Source: Cellvibrionales bacterium (GTDB lineage: Bacteria; Pseudomonadota; Gammaproteobacteria; Pseudomonadales; Porticoccaceae). Taken from it: a stretch of DNA of 56,525 nt. Below, in pieces: positions 24,760 to 32,681 of this stretch. The notes beneath the pieces are model-generated. The model did not search any database, was not told the DNA's origin, and worked only from the letters and a program-made list of their open reading frames with translations. How positions within the stretch are numbered: the stretch's first letter is position 1; each line of letters begins with the position of its first letter. The position numbers were made by a program, and so were the translations under genes. Location: assembly GCA_002746135.1 (NCBI GenBank), contig NVWE01000008.1, positions 139,619-196,143 of the forward strand. The letters are read 5' to 3'.

Positions 24760-25176
24760 TCAATTGCCTTCAACTTCAGGCACGTTTTGTTGGTATTGAG
24801 GGACACCTTCGGGGATGATTTCCCAGCTTGCTTTGGAACCAACAAAAATGTGCCGGCCGAGCTCTATTTCCGGATCTCCATTAACGCACCCCAATGTCAC
24901 ACCATGAATACGACCATCGAAAACACCGCAGAGCGTCGAACCACACTGACTACAAAACTGTAACCCAAACCCATGTTTCCCAACGTAGGATGTGAGGAGA
25001 TCTTCACCAGACAGCCAGTTGAAATCGTTCGATTCAACTAACGCATAAGCTGAGGCTTGCGAACTAAAGGCTTTTCGACAGCGCGAACAATGGCACGACC
25101 TTGCGTCACGCAGTCTGCCATTAATTTCGTATTTTACTTCGCTGCAAAAACACTCACCGCTTATTCCTGGATTCAT
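24760..25176 (-). CDS. GFA/CENP-V family zinc protein
   Basis: About 138 residues from the ATG at 25176 with GAGGGAG eight bases upstream. GECFCSEVKYEI, SCHCSRCRKAFSSQASAY and LQFCSQCGSTLCGVFDG give the zinc cysteines; RHIFVGSKASWEIIPEGVPQY closes it, close in form to the GFA protein at 12436. Head of no obvious operon, but on the same strand and 23 bases downstream of the reductase gene at 25226, so perhaps co-transcribed with it. Substrate unknown. Confidence 0.9.
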   Translation of the reverse strand: MNPGISGECFCSEVKYEINGRLRDARSCHCSRCRKAFSSQASAYALVESNDFNWLSGEDLLTSYVGKHGFGLQFCSQCGSTLCGVFDGRIHGVTLGCVNGDPEIELGRHIFVGSKASWEIIPEGVPQYQQNVPEVEGN

Positions 25177-25225
25177 AAATTTCTCTCCCTCACTCGTTGT
25201 CAAACCGAACCGTTAATCCTCGACC

Positions 25226-25810
25226 CTACTTATTGCCCCTATAGATACTCATAATGGCTCCAGCCGGGCAGATATCTGATTTAATCAGCTTTAGATTTTT
25301 AGGTGCGCCCCCATTTCCAAATAAACGTTTCCCAGAACCAACGATGACAGGGAACGTCCATAAACGATATTCGTCAATGAGATCATGAGCGAGTAAGGTT
25401 TGTATAAGCTGCCAGCTACCATGTACTTGCAGCAAATTTCCTTCTTGCTCTTTTAGCCGTTTAATTTCTGCGACAATATCGCCAGTGATAGCGATTGAAT
25501 TGATCCATTCAAGCTCGTTTAATGTCGACGTTACAACGTACTTGGTAGCACTATTTAACTTCATCGCCACGGGGTTATCACTGGGTGCATCTGACCAGTT
25601 AGGCGCAAACAGTTCATAGGTTTTCCGCCCTAATAACAGATCATATGGGTCAGACATGGCCTCCCGCATTACCTGCTCCATAACGTCATCCCAGCAACTG
25701 GCACCCCAGCCACCGCCGGTAAAACCGCCAGACGGATCTTCTTCCTGGCTGGTTGGTGATTGCATCACTCCGTCCAGTGTCTGAAACGATAAAATTGCAA
25801 GTTTTCTCAT
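25226..25810 (-). CDS. Dihydrofolate-reductase-fold protein (RibD C-terminal family)
   Basis: About 194 residues from the ATG at 25810, the usual start (MRKLAILSFQTLDGVMQSP). Block GGGWGASCWDDVMEQVMREAMSDPYDLLLGRKTYELFAPNW and the end VIVGSGKRLFGNGGAPKNLKLIKSD are standard for the RibD_C stand-alone group, NADPH-binding reductases of unknown substrate. A longer frame (to 25873) would overlap the membrane gene. Cargo gene. Confidence 0.92.
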   Translation of the reverse strand: MRKLAILSFQTLDGVMQSPTSQEEDPSGGFTGGGWGASCWDDVMEQVMREAMSDPYDLLLGRKTYELFAPNWSDAPSDNPVAMKLNSATKYVVTSTLNELEWINSIAITGDIVAEIKRLKEQEGNLLQVHGSWQLIQTLLAHDLIDEYRLWTFPVIVGSGKRLFGNGGAPKNLKLIKSDICPAGAIMSIYRGNK

Positions 25811-25860
25811 CGCATTGCCTTTTATTGTTTCCAGTAAGCCATTATTTATCCACTCGACTG

Positions 25861-26304
25861 CTAGCGCAGCCATCCTTTAGAAACTGATGATTTAGCGTGA
25901 ATAATCAGCCCGGCGCCGATCGCTATAGCGACTAGCGGCATTACTATTGCCATCCATCCCATTAAAGCGACTGAGTTGGAGAGGAAATAGATATACGTTG
26001 TCTGAGCGAGCACACCAAGGAGAGAAATAACAAACAAGGCTAATGCCCACTTTTTTCTTAGCAGTAACCCGACAGAGCCGAGTGTTCCACCAAATACTTC
26101 GAAAGCAAACACGCAGTTAACCCAGAGAGGCGTATCCTGAATTTGTTGCCGGTGATTATCTGACATGGCCAAAAGAGCTTCTTCAGAGATAAATATACGC
26201 ATGAAAAAAGCAGACATATCCATTAAATACCACAGAAAAGCAATTATAGAAATCACCCAGAAAAGAATGGACGGAGATATTTTGTCCTGGTCTTTCGGTG
26301 TCAT
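25861..26304 (-). CDS. Four-TM hypothetical membrane protein
   Basis: 147 residues with four hydrophobic segments (ILFWVISIIAFLWYLMDMSAFF, LWVNCVFAFEVFGGTLGSVGLLL, WALALFVISLLGVLAQTTYIYFL, LMGWMAIVMPLVAIAIGAGLII). It resembles small membrane proteins often found near SRPBCC and DHFR-like genes, but I cannot name a family with certainty. Its start overlaps the stop of the next upstream gene by four bases. Confidence 0.75.
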   Translation of the reverse strand: MTPKDQDKISPSILFWVISIIAFLWYLMDMSAFFMRIFISEEALLAMSDNHRQQIQDTPLWVNCVFAFEVFGGTLGSVGLLLRKKWALALFVISLLGVLAQTTYIYFLSNSVALMGWMAIVMPLVAIAIGAGLIIHAKSSVSKGWLR

Positions 26305-26612
26305 TTTTTGTCTTTACCCTTTGCATAAATTAGGGCTTCATTAATGAAGTCCTCGTATTCATCTTGAAATTCCAAGGGTATTAGCACCCACTCTTTGAAG
26401 CGTTTCTTAGTGAAATTGAATTCCATTCCTGTTCCGCTATCAATCAATTCGCTCACTCTCCCCGGCGAAACTTTAACAATGAGAGCATCTTCTTTTTCGA
26501 ACATCATGGTCAGAAATTCACCTTTGTACCTCAGACAAGTTGTCTTCATCATGGTCGACGGTTCAACACCCTCTTCTTGCATGATGTTTGTTGCAGTAAT
26601 GTCGTAGCTCAT
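26301..26612 (-). CDS. TfoX/MmcQ-like small protein
   Basis: 103 residues from the ATG at 26612 (AGGAG seven bases upstream). The pattern YKGEFLTMMFEKEDALIVKVSPGRVSELIDSGTGMEFNFTKKRFKEWVLIPLE follows the fold of TfoX N-terminal/YjbR-type proteins: a glycine strand, a 'LIVK' strand, an RV-x-E-L-I helix and a 'KEWV' strand. Function of these short relatives is not known. Translationally coupled to the membrane gene. Confidence 0.65.
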   Translation of the reverse strand: MSYDITATNIMQEEGVEPSTMMKTTCLRYKGEFLTMMFEKEDALIVKVSPGRVSELIDSGTGMEFNFTKKRFKEWVLIPLEFQDEYEDFINEALIYAKGKDKK

Positions 26613-26679
26613 AGCTAACTCCTGATGTATCAATCTCCGGGCATTTTCTGCCCGCGATTATTACCGAGACACTAGCGGC

Positions 26680-27330
26680 CTATGCGCTCGGAATTTTCCC
26701 TATATCACCGGAGTCGTTCGGTGCGGTTGCCAGCCAATGCTGCGACTGACGCATACGGTCAAAATAATCGTTAAGGTGAGGGTAAGGAGACCAATCAAAG
26801 GGAACCATCTCTTTGAAAAACTCAGCATTGATCATTGAATAATCAGCGATCGTCATCGTATCGCCCACGACATACGCTCTACCTTGCATCTGCTCATTCA
26901 AAACACTAGCGAATTTACTTAGTTGATCGGCAGACCGATTTATAAGCTCTTGATCCCCTTGGATTTGCATAAAATTTGGCTTGGCAACAGATTCAAAGGA
27001 AAGTGTCCCAAAGGCGTTATTAAAATGCGCCAGCTCCCAAAATTGCCATCGAACGATGTCTGCTCTTTGTTTCAGGTCTCGCGGAAACAAAGTTTGATCC
27101 ATCGAGCTGTCTACCAAATACTGAGTAATTGCATTGGACTCCCACAACTTAAGGTCGCCATCAACCAGCACTGGCACCATTTCATTTGGATTTAGCGCTC
27201 TGTACTCAGGCTTGTGGCAGTCGCCTTCAGAAAGGTCTAGGTATTCGATGTTTACATCGATCCCCAGGTGATGAATAACGGCCAGCACCTTGCGTGAGTT
27301 GGGCGAGCCAACGATAGCGTACAGTTTCAT
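26680..27330 (-). CDS. Glutathione S-transferase family protein
   Basis: 216 residues from the ATG at 27330. MKLYAIVGSPNSRKVLAVIHHLGIDVNIEYLDLSEGD, NPNEMVPVLVDGDLKLWESNAITQYLVDSS (cis-Pro, E-S-N-A-I block) and YVVGDTMTIADYSMINAEFFKEM (C-terminal N-capping box) are all present. Ser in VGSPNS is at the catalytic position. Divergent from an HxlR regulator with a palindrome between them; third such pair here. Confidence 0.93.
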   Translation of the reverse strand: MKLYAIVGSPNSRKVLAVIHHLGIDVNIEYLDLSEGDCHKPEYRALNPNEMVPVLVDGDLKLWESNAITQYLVDSSMDQTLFPRDLKQRADIVRWQFWELAHFNNAFGTLSFESVAKPNFMQIQGDQELINRSADQLSKFASVLNEQMQGRAYVVGDTMTIADYSMINAEFFKEMVPFDWSPYPHLNDYFDRMRQSQHWLATAPNDSGDIGKIPSA

Positions 27331-27376
27331 TTTTTTGTCCCCATAGGTCAGTCCTGAAAGAGCAGTCAAAATATAC

Positions 27377-27393
27377 ACTTGCTTTTAGCAAGT
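27377..27393. promoter_or_regulatory. HxlR operator candidate
   Basis: ACTTGC-N5-GCAAGT is a perfect inverted repeat 47 bases upstream of the GST start and 65 bases upstream of the HxlR start. A further half-site GCAAGC is found at 27425. Its five-base spacer is the same as in the palindrome at 7603-7625. Confidence 0.6.
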
Positions 27394-27457
27394 AAAATTA
27401 CTCTACCCATTTAACTTTCTTTTTGCAAGCATTGTTTGGTCGAGTTAACATGGTCCT

Positions 27458-27871
27458 ATGGTTGATGAACGAACAAAAGATTGGTCGGGCTGCCCCGTGC
27501 GTTTTGGCATGAGCCAGTTCGGCGACAAATGGAGCTTTTTAATTATTCGTGACCTGATGTTCAAAGGCCGCCGGTACAACCATGAGTTCATGGAGGCTGG
27601 CGAAGGAATATCGACCAACATATTGGCTCGGCGTCTTGTTGATTTAGAGCGTAATGGGATTATTCAAAAAAAAACTGACCTGGTAAAAAAATCGAAATTT
27701 GTTTACTCCCTCACCGAAAAAGGCATTGAACTCATGCCTATGATGCTGGCAATGATGGATTGGGCCGAAAAATATGATCCCAATACCGAAGTACCCGAGA
27801 GCTTCATAAAAAGGCTGCGAAAAGACCCAGAAGCGTTACGCCTGGACCTCTTAAAAGATTTACAAGAGTGA
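27458..27871 (+). CDS. HxlR-family transcriptional regulator
   Basis: 137 residues. GCPVRFGMSQFGDKWSFLIIRDLMFKGRRYNHEFMEAGEGISTNILARRLVDLERNGIIQKK is the winged helix of the group with Cys12 just before the first helix, and the C-terminus (ESFIKRLRKDPEALRLDLLKDL) matches the longer YtcD/YodB-type subgroup found next to GST or oxidoreductase genes. Target is probably the divergent GST. Confidence 0.93.
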   Translation: MVDERTKDWSGCPVRFGMSQFGDKWSFLIIRDLMFKGRRYNHEFMEAGEGISTNILARRLVDLERNGIIQKKTDLVKKSKFVYSLTEKGIELMPMMLAMMDWAEKYDPNTEVPESFIKRLRKDPEALRLDLLKDLQE

Positions 27872-27911
27872 GTGGGCAGAACAATACGAACAATTTTCTG
27901 ACCCAACATGA

Positions 27912-28211
27912 TTAGACCAATAATATTTTCACCTCTTTGAAAGCCTTATTACGCATCGGCATGATTCGATTATATTCATCACTAGTAAACGCTTGTCGGG
28001 CTTTATCGCGTGATGGGTATTTGATGATGAGAATAAAATCCGGCTTTTCTCCCTGACCCAGGTTCTCGCTAATTAGGTAGTTTTTGACCACGACTCCTCC
28101 ATGGGCTTCGCCGTTTTCATTAGATCGTCGTGAGTACTCCTCAAATTCGGATGATGCCTTACCATCCTTGCGAAAGATGCCTTCCAGAATAACGGTACAA
28201 CTCGTAGTCAT
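27912..28211 (-). CDS. DUF1330-type protein
   Basis: 99 residues, the usual ~95. CTVILEGIFRKDGKASSEFEEYSRRSNENGEAHGG and FILIIKYPSRDKARQAFTSDEYNRIMPMRNKAFKEVKILL follow the DUF1330 ferredoxin-like fold, with D-E-Y near the end of the helix. Starts four bases inside the stop of the upstream exported gene, so the two are coupled. Function unknown. Confidence 0.85.
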   Translation of the reverse strand: MTTSCTVILEGIFRKDGKASSEFEEYSRRSNENGEAHGGVVVKNYLISENLGQGEKPDFILIIKYPSRDKARQAFTSDEYNRIMPMRNKAFKEVKILLV

Positions 28212-28906
28212 TTCATATCCCCATTTTTTATCTGAGCGGCAAGATAGGTAACCCGTTCAACATGCATTCGATTAAAGCTGCCAATTTCTTTCATTAGCTG
28301 AGGGTTATTTTCACGAAACGACTCTCCCTGGCCTGCCTCCGGGTAGTACAGGAAGGTTAAATTATCGGGTTGAATGACACCTACGGATGCCCTCGGTTCT
28401 AGAGTTGCGTCATCAATCCAGGCGTCCCTGGTTTTTCTGGCGCGTGAATCTATTTTGGCCAGGCTGTTTTGTCGGGCCTTGGGATTGAGGTTGTTGAAGT
28501 AACTGACTTTAATGAGGTATTCAGAATTTTCAGATGGTATTTCATCGGACAAAATAGTTAAGTTACCCTCGGTCAAACTCAGATCATCCGTTATGGTAGA
28601 GAGCTTGCTGATAAAACCCTTGTCCACGAGATCTGCAAGCACCGGTGATTTGCATGTCATCAAAGAAAAATGATCCGAATCTCCCCATTTTAGTGTTCCC
28701 TGCCCTCCGACCAGTTTCCCTGAGCGGAACGGCACGCAACCGTGAGCCTGGAATGTTGATCGAGATGTGTCACGCCATTGTTTGTAGGCTTTAGCGTCAT
28801 TGACCTTAAGAGAAACAAACAGGCCCGTTGCACCACCAGCAAATACCGCGGGTGGGAGGGAGAAAATGGCTACAGCACCTACTAATAACAGTACGTTCTT
28901 GTTCAT
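28208..28906 (-). CDS. Exported hypothetical protein with DUF1330-like half
   Basis: 232 residues with a signal peptide (VLLLVGAVAIFSLPPAVFA). Two similar halves of alpha+beta type are suggested: LFVSLKVNDAKAYKQWRD near the start and YLIKVSYFNNLNPKARQNS in the second half, each looking like a dimeric alpha-beta barrel monomer. Two cysteines (HGCVPF, MTCKSP) could pair in the periplasm. No named family. Divergent from the LysR gene, coupled to the DUF1330 gene. Confidence 0.7.
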   Translation of the reverse strand: MNKNVLLLVGAVAIFSLPPAVFAGGATGLFVSLKVNDAKAYKQWRDTSRSTFQAHGCVPFRSGKLVGGQGTLKWGDSDHFSLMTCKSPVLADLVDKGFISKLSTITDDLSLTEGNLTILSDEIPSENSEYLIKVSYFNNLNPKARQNSLAKIDSRARKTRDAWIDDATLEPRASVGVIQPDNLTFLYYPEAGQGESFRENNPQLMKEIGSFNRMHVERVTYLAAQIKNGDMK

Positions 28907-28980
28907 TTGATTGCCTTCTATCGGTCATTTCTAGATGAGAGCCGATACGATAGTTGCCTTCGCGCAAGAGATAAATACTA

Positions 28981-28995
28981 ATACCGGTATAATAC
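28981..28995. promoter_or_regulatory. Palindrome and -10 box between LysR gene and exported protein
   Basis: ATACCGGTAT (28981-28990) is a perfect ten-base palindrome and overlaps TATAAT at 28988-28993, a good -10 box for the LysR gene at 29031. Placement fits autorepression by the LysR protein. Confidence 0.45.
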
Positions 28996-29030
28996 TATTC
29001 CAAATATCAGGATAGTTAACAGGGGCCGAT

Positions 29031-29942
29031 ATGAGTCTGGATAACCTGCAAGACATCCGTCTGTTCAATCAGGTGGTACGTTCACAAGGTTTTACTGCCG
29101 CAGCAAATATTCTGCAGTTACCTGTGAACAGGGTCAGCCGCCGCGTTGCTCAACTGGAAAACCAAATGGGAGTACGCCTGCTTAATCGAACAACCCGAAA
29201 GCTATCACTTACCGAAGAAGGCAGCCTGTTGTTTGAACGCTCTCAAAAGCTGCTTATAGAATTTGACACCCTGGAAAAAGAACTGACAAAGGGGAGCACA
29301 CTGCTAACGGGCATAGTCCGGATCGCCGTTAGAACGCCTACGATAGAGTTTGGGTTTGTTGAAGAGCTGACCAGAGAGTTAAGCGCTTTAGACCACCTCA
29401 TCGTCCAGTTAATCGTTCGAGACGAACCGATTGACTTTATAGCCGAAGGAATCGACCTGGCCCTGATGATTAATGATTTACCTGATTCGTCACTCATACA
29501 GAAGAAACTCGGAGACGTTATTTTTGCGTTGTGCGCAGCTCCCGATTATTTCCAACGTCAGGAGGAGGTAAAAAATCCTGATGACCTGGAACTTCACCGT
29601 TTTATATCGCCATTAAAAAAGTACCCGCAAAACACTTTAGCGTTAAGGCATGTAGAAAAGAAAACAAACAGCGCCCACAAAATTAAGCCACAATTTCAAT
29701 CCAATGATATCAGGGCAAGAGCGCGGGCCATTTATGCAGGATTAGGTATTGGCAATTTACCCATTGCCGAGGTTCAACAAGGCGTTGAGAACGGATCGCT
29801 GGTTCGCGTACTTCCTGAATATACATTGAAGCCTATTCCAGTCTGGTCGCTAAAAACAGCAGACAGAAAAAATGACCAACGATTGAAATTAATAGAGAAG
29901 CTGCTCATTGATGCCGGAAAGCGTATGTGTGAAACGATCTAA
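29031..29942 (+). CDS. LysR-family transcriptional regulator
   Basis: 303 residues. NLQDIRLFNQVVRSQGFTAAANILQLPVNRVSRRVAQLENQMGVRLLNRTTRKLSLTEEGSLLF is the LysR winged helix of the AaeR/DsdC-like 'CrgA' branch; residues about 90-295 make the effector-binding domain. It faces away from the exported protein/DUF1330 genes with 124 bases between, the normal place of its target. Confidence 0.93.
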   Translation: MSLDNLQDIRLFNQVVRSQGFTAAANILQLPVNRVSRRVAQLENQMGVRLLNRTTRKLSLTEEGSLLFERSQKLLIEFDTLEKELTKGSTLLTGIVRIAVRTPTIEFGFVEELTRELSALDHLIVQLIVRDEPIDFIAEGIDLALMINDLPDSSLIQKKLGDVIFALCAAPDYFQRQEEVKNPDDLELHRFISPLKKYPQNTLALRHVEKKTNSAHKIKPQFQSNDIRARARAIYAGLGIGNLPIAEVQQGVENGSLVRVLPEYTLKPIPVWSLKTADRKNDQRLKLIEKLLIDAGKRMCETI

Positions 29943-29946
29943 ATGT

Positions 29947-29985
29947 TCATGCTATTTCAGTGGCCCTTTCTACAAACCCGCGAAG
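29947..29985 (-). pseudogene. Remnant of an SRPBCC gene 3' end
   Basis: Minus-strand reading LRGFVERATEIA-stop matches the end of the SRPBCC protein at 31297 (LRGSVERATESS); at DNA level the word cagtggccctttctaca and the following acccgcgaag are shared. Only the tail is left; nothing else of the gene is seen in the adjacent 80 bases. Confidence 0.5.
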
Positions 29986-30068
29986 ACCAGCGCTTTGGCT
30001 GTCCAGTGGAAGCACGGTTTTTTTGCGCCGGAACAAAACTTGAGAAATTTGTAATGTAAACTTCTCAT

Positions 30069-30473
30069 TCAAACCCCTAATAACGGCAAATGCTTAATAC
30101 TCTTATACCTGAAAGCTAGCTCTACACAGTGCTGAATGACGCGCTCTGGCAAACACTTATTAATGCTAAGCACGATTGCTCGATTATCGTCGAATTCAAG
30201 GGAATCCGAATATATTTCCCTAAACGTATCGACTAGCTTAGTTTGACAATGAAAGAACAGGAAGTATTGAGTTGGAGTTTTAGGCTTCCAGTCAATTCGA
30301 ATAGCACTGCCATTTTTAACTAAGTAACTTGGCTCCCCCCACTTTAACGTTTCCTCAACTTTACCCAAATTGTGGTCTTCTGCCACTTTTAATATTAGCT
30401 CTCGCAGTTGATGCATAAGAAATGAAATGTGGTCGGGGTAGCTATCAAATTTCTCCTGGACTTCTTTTTTCAT
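30069..30473 (-). CDS. DUF1801-family protein
   Basis: 134 residues. The core YPDHISFLMHQLRELILKVAEDHNLGKVEETLKWGEPSYLVKNGSAIRIDWK is the YdhG/DUF1801 signature (E-T-L-K-W-G-x-P-x-Y), followed by a beta sheet and C-terminal helix. These are small iron-sulphur-cluster-frataxin-like-fold proteins of unknown role. Single gene. Confidence 0.9.
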   Translation of the reverse strand: MKKEVQEKFDSYPDHISFLMHQLRELILKVAEDHNLGKVEETLKWGEPSYLVKNGSAIRIDWKPKTPTQYFLFFHCQTKLVDTFREIYSDSLEFDDNRAIVLSINKCLPERVIQHCVELAFRYKSIKHLPLLGV

Positions 30474-30569
30474 ATCAGGGCCTTCTCATGCACATGACAG
30501 GCGCTAAAGATCACACACAGTAAAGTCCATGCTGGTAATGGCCCGGATAATATTCGTTTGCATGGCTTA

Positions 30570-31274
30570 CTAGTAGGAATCATGATGCCTAACCCAGGCC
30601 ATCGGATTGCCTTCAGCAGGTTCATGTCGGCCTTTGGGCGTCATATCAACGTAGCTATAAGCGGCGTTTGTGATATCCAGACCACGTCCATATGTGGAAT
30701 AGGTGTGGTATATATTTCCATCATCACCGATGACAAACACACTCGTCCCACTCATTTCATCAACATCATCGCTGTCAAATTCACGAAAGTTGTATGTCAC
30801 TGGCTCATCTCTCAACTGGCCCGGGCCGAATCCAACGTGGAAATCTGCATTGAACGCGTTGAGTGCCGACGACACCCAGGTAAAGCTCCAGCCCATCCGT
30901 TTCTTGAATGGAGCAAGTTTGCTCATTGGTGCACGTGAAACGGCGATAAAGGAAATGTCTCGTGCATTCAGGTGAGGAGGAAGACCCTCGAAGCTATCCG
31001 CCCAGAAAGAACAACTCTTGCAGCCTCTTTCCCAGTCTTGGCCAAACATGAAATGGTAAACAATCAGTTGGGAGTTTTCACCGAACAACTCTCTTAAAGT
31101 TGCGATGCCGGCGTCAGTTTCGAATACATAGTCCTCCTCAATCTTAACCCACGGTAAAGAACGTCGCGCTTCAGAAATTGCATCCTTCTCTCTTGTATGC
31201 GCTTTTTCTTTCTCCAGGAGAATCCGGCGGTCGATTAACCATTCTTCACGTGTGGCTGTATTTTTGGGTGTCAT
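30570..31274 (-). CDS. DUF899 thioredoxin-like protein
   Basis: 234 residues. REEWLIDRRILLEKEKAHTREKDAISEARRSLPWVKIEEDYVFETDAG, then YHFMFGQDWERGCKSCSFWADSFEG with C-x-x-C, and DVDEMSGTSVFVIGDDGNIYHTYSTYGRGLD are the family blocks. DUF899 proteins carry a thioredoxin fold and often sit beside ArsR/SRPBCC genes, as here (22 bases downstream of the SRPBCC gene). Probably a redox enzyme; reaction unknown. Confidence 0.93.
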   Translation of the reverse strand: MTPKNTATREEWLIDRRILLEKEKAHTREKDAISEARRSLPWVKIEEDYVFETDAGIATLRELFGENSQLIVYHFMFGQDWERGCKSCSFWADSFEGLPPHLNARDISFIAVSRAPMSKLAPFKKRMGWSFTWVSSALNAFNADFHVGFGPGQLRDEPVTYNFREFDSDDVDEMSGTSVFVIGDDGNIYHTYSTYGRGLDITNAAYSYVDMTPKGRHEPAEGNPMAWVRHHDSY

Positions 31275-31296
31275 CTTCTGCTCCCTCCTTATTTAG

Positions 31297-31743
31297 TCAC
31301 GATGATTCAGTGGCCCTTTCTACAGACCCGCGAAGGTCAGCTAGGTGTTTATCCCAACCTTTATCGAGAGCCATCAGCAGATGCATGGCCGCTTCACCGG
31401 TTGCCTCAGCGATACCTTCATGGATTAGAGTAAGACGTGTACCGCCCGCAGATTCCTCCAATACCCAGGTGACCGTTGTTTCATTTTCACCAAATGGATC
31501 GATAATAAATGTCGTTACCAATTTGTAAGGCGCATTCATTTCCACCACACGCCCCCAGATTTGGCGAATTTTTTCTCCGTTATCTGCCAAGCGGTAGAGC
31601 ACATAGTCCTTGCCAGCTTCAAGATCATTTTCGGCAGGGTGATACCACTCCCCGAGCTTGTCTTTATCGGTCAAGAAAAGCCACACGGATTCGGGTGAAG
31701 CATTGAAGAAAACAGTTTTTGAAATAGTGGTTACTTTTGTCAT
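31297..31743 (-). CDS. SRPBCC (AHSA1-like) protein
   Basis: 148 residues: TTISKTVFFNASPESVWLFLTDKDKLGEWYHPAENDLEAGKDYVLYRL at the start, and MHLLMALDKGWDKHLADLRGSVERA at the end. Starts four bases inside the ArsR gene, so it is coupled to it. Part of a cupin-ArsR-SRPBCC-DUF899 minus-strand operon. Confidence 0.92.
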   Translation of the reverse strand: MTKVTTISKTVFFNASPESVWLFLTDKDKLGEWYHPAENDLEAGKDYVLYRLADNGEKIRQIWGRVVEMNAPYKLVTTFIIDPFGENETTVTWVLEESAGGTRLTLIHEGIAEATGEAAMHLLMALDKGWDKHLADLRGSVERATESS

Positions 31744-32093
31744 TTTTTCTTTCCTTTAGTTTTTTCTTGCCGTTCAACAAGCTCTTTCAATGTCGTCAAA
31801 CGTTCGTCCCAGAAGTTGTTGAAGTAATCCAACCAGTCAGACACAGATTTAAGTCCGAGTGGCTCAAGCCGGTTGACACGCTCACGGCCATTGGGATGTA
31901 CAGAAATAAGGTCACCTTCTTCAAGAACCGTGAGATGTTTTTTAATGGCAGCGCGGGTCATATCGAAACGATCAGACACTTGGGCGATAGTCATGTCTTG
32001 CTCACTGAGTAGCAGCAAAATGTCACGACGTGTTGGGTCAGCTAAAGCGCGAAAAGCGCCTTGAACTTCAGCATTCGAAACTCCAGGGTTCAT
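31740..32093 (-). CDS. ArsR-family repressor
   Basis: 117 residues from the ATG at 32093, which overlaps the cupin stop as ATGA; the longer frame would run into the cupin gene. VQGAFRALADPTRRDILLLLSEQDMTIAQVSDRFDMTRAAIKKHLTVLEEGDLISVHPNGRER is the winged helix. The Lys-rich tail (KTKGKKK) is notable. It most likely controls its own operon from the dyad at 32551-32586. Confidence 0.93.
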   Translation of the reverse strand: MNPGVSNAEVQGAFRALADPTRRDILLLLSEQDMTIAQVSDRFDMTRAAIKKHLTVLEEGDLISVHPNGRERVNRLEPLGLKSVSDWLDYFNNFWDERLTTLKELVERQEKTKGKKK

Positions 32094-32533
32094 TTTGACA
32101 CCGGCACGAAATCGAACTTTCCATCCTGATAAAGGAAGGTCACACAGTCCACACTGGATACACATTTACTGACATGCGGCACGTTTTTCGGAATCGTATA
32201 AAAAGAGCCCTCAGGCAACACTATTTGCTCTTTCAGATCCGACCCCACCACCGTATGGACCATGGCACCAGAAACCATGACACCAAACATGTTGGCGGTT
32301 TTACTGTGGGCCGGGCTTACCAGCCCTGCGGGTAATCTCACCATTGCCATGTACGATTCACTGAATCGGTCACCCTTCAAAGGCGCAAATGCGACCCCTT
32401 CGGGCGTAAGCTCCCAAGCCAATTCTGATGTGGGTAGACTTTTGATAGCGTCAATGGCGAGCGCTGGAGCCGGCACCACAAGCGCTGCAGTGATTAAAGG
32501 GATAGATGCGACGAACATAGATATCTTATTCAT
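32090..32533 (-). CDS. Exported cupin-like protein (DUF4437 type)
   Basis: 147 residues with a signal peptide (FVASIPLITAALVVPAPALA). The mature part is a small cupin: FSESYMAMVRLPAGLVSPAHSKTANMFGVMVSGAMVHTV, with HS in place of the usual HxH, and PEGSFYTIPKNVPHVSKC with the late His. First gene of the ArsR operon. A Cys pair (SKCVSSVDC) may be oxidised. The binding metal and substrate are unknown. Confidence 0.85.
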   Translation of the reverse strand: MNKISMFVASIPLITAALVVPAPALAIDAIKSLPTSELAWELTPEGVAFAPLKGDRFSESYMAMVRLPAGLVSPAHSKTANMFGVMVSGAMVHTVVGSDLKEQIVLPEGSFYTIPKNVPHVSKCVSSVDCVTFLYQDGKFDFVPVSK

Positions 32534-32550
32534 GAAACTCTCCTAATAAT

Positions 32551-32586
32551 ACCATTTGGTATCACTACATTATGATACCAAATGGT
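32551..32586 (-). promoter_or_regulatory. ArsR operator over the cupin-ArsR-SRPBCC promoter
   Basis: ACCATTTGGTATCA and TGATACCAAATGGT are exact 14-base inverted repeats with an eight-base spacer. On the minus strand TTGACA (32589-32594) and CATAAT, 16 bases apart, lie around the first arm, so a bound repressor would cover the promoter. The strongest operator candidate in the window. Confidence 0.75.
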
Positions 32587-32681
32587 TTCATGTCAAGGCA
32601 ATTTCAGCAAGACAGTCAGGTTTTTAGGAATAGCTAGGTTGTACCCTTTCTAGCAGGCATCTAGATGCACTTGAAGAGTCC

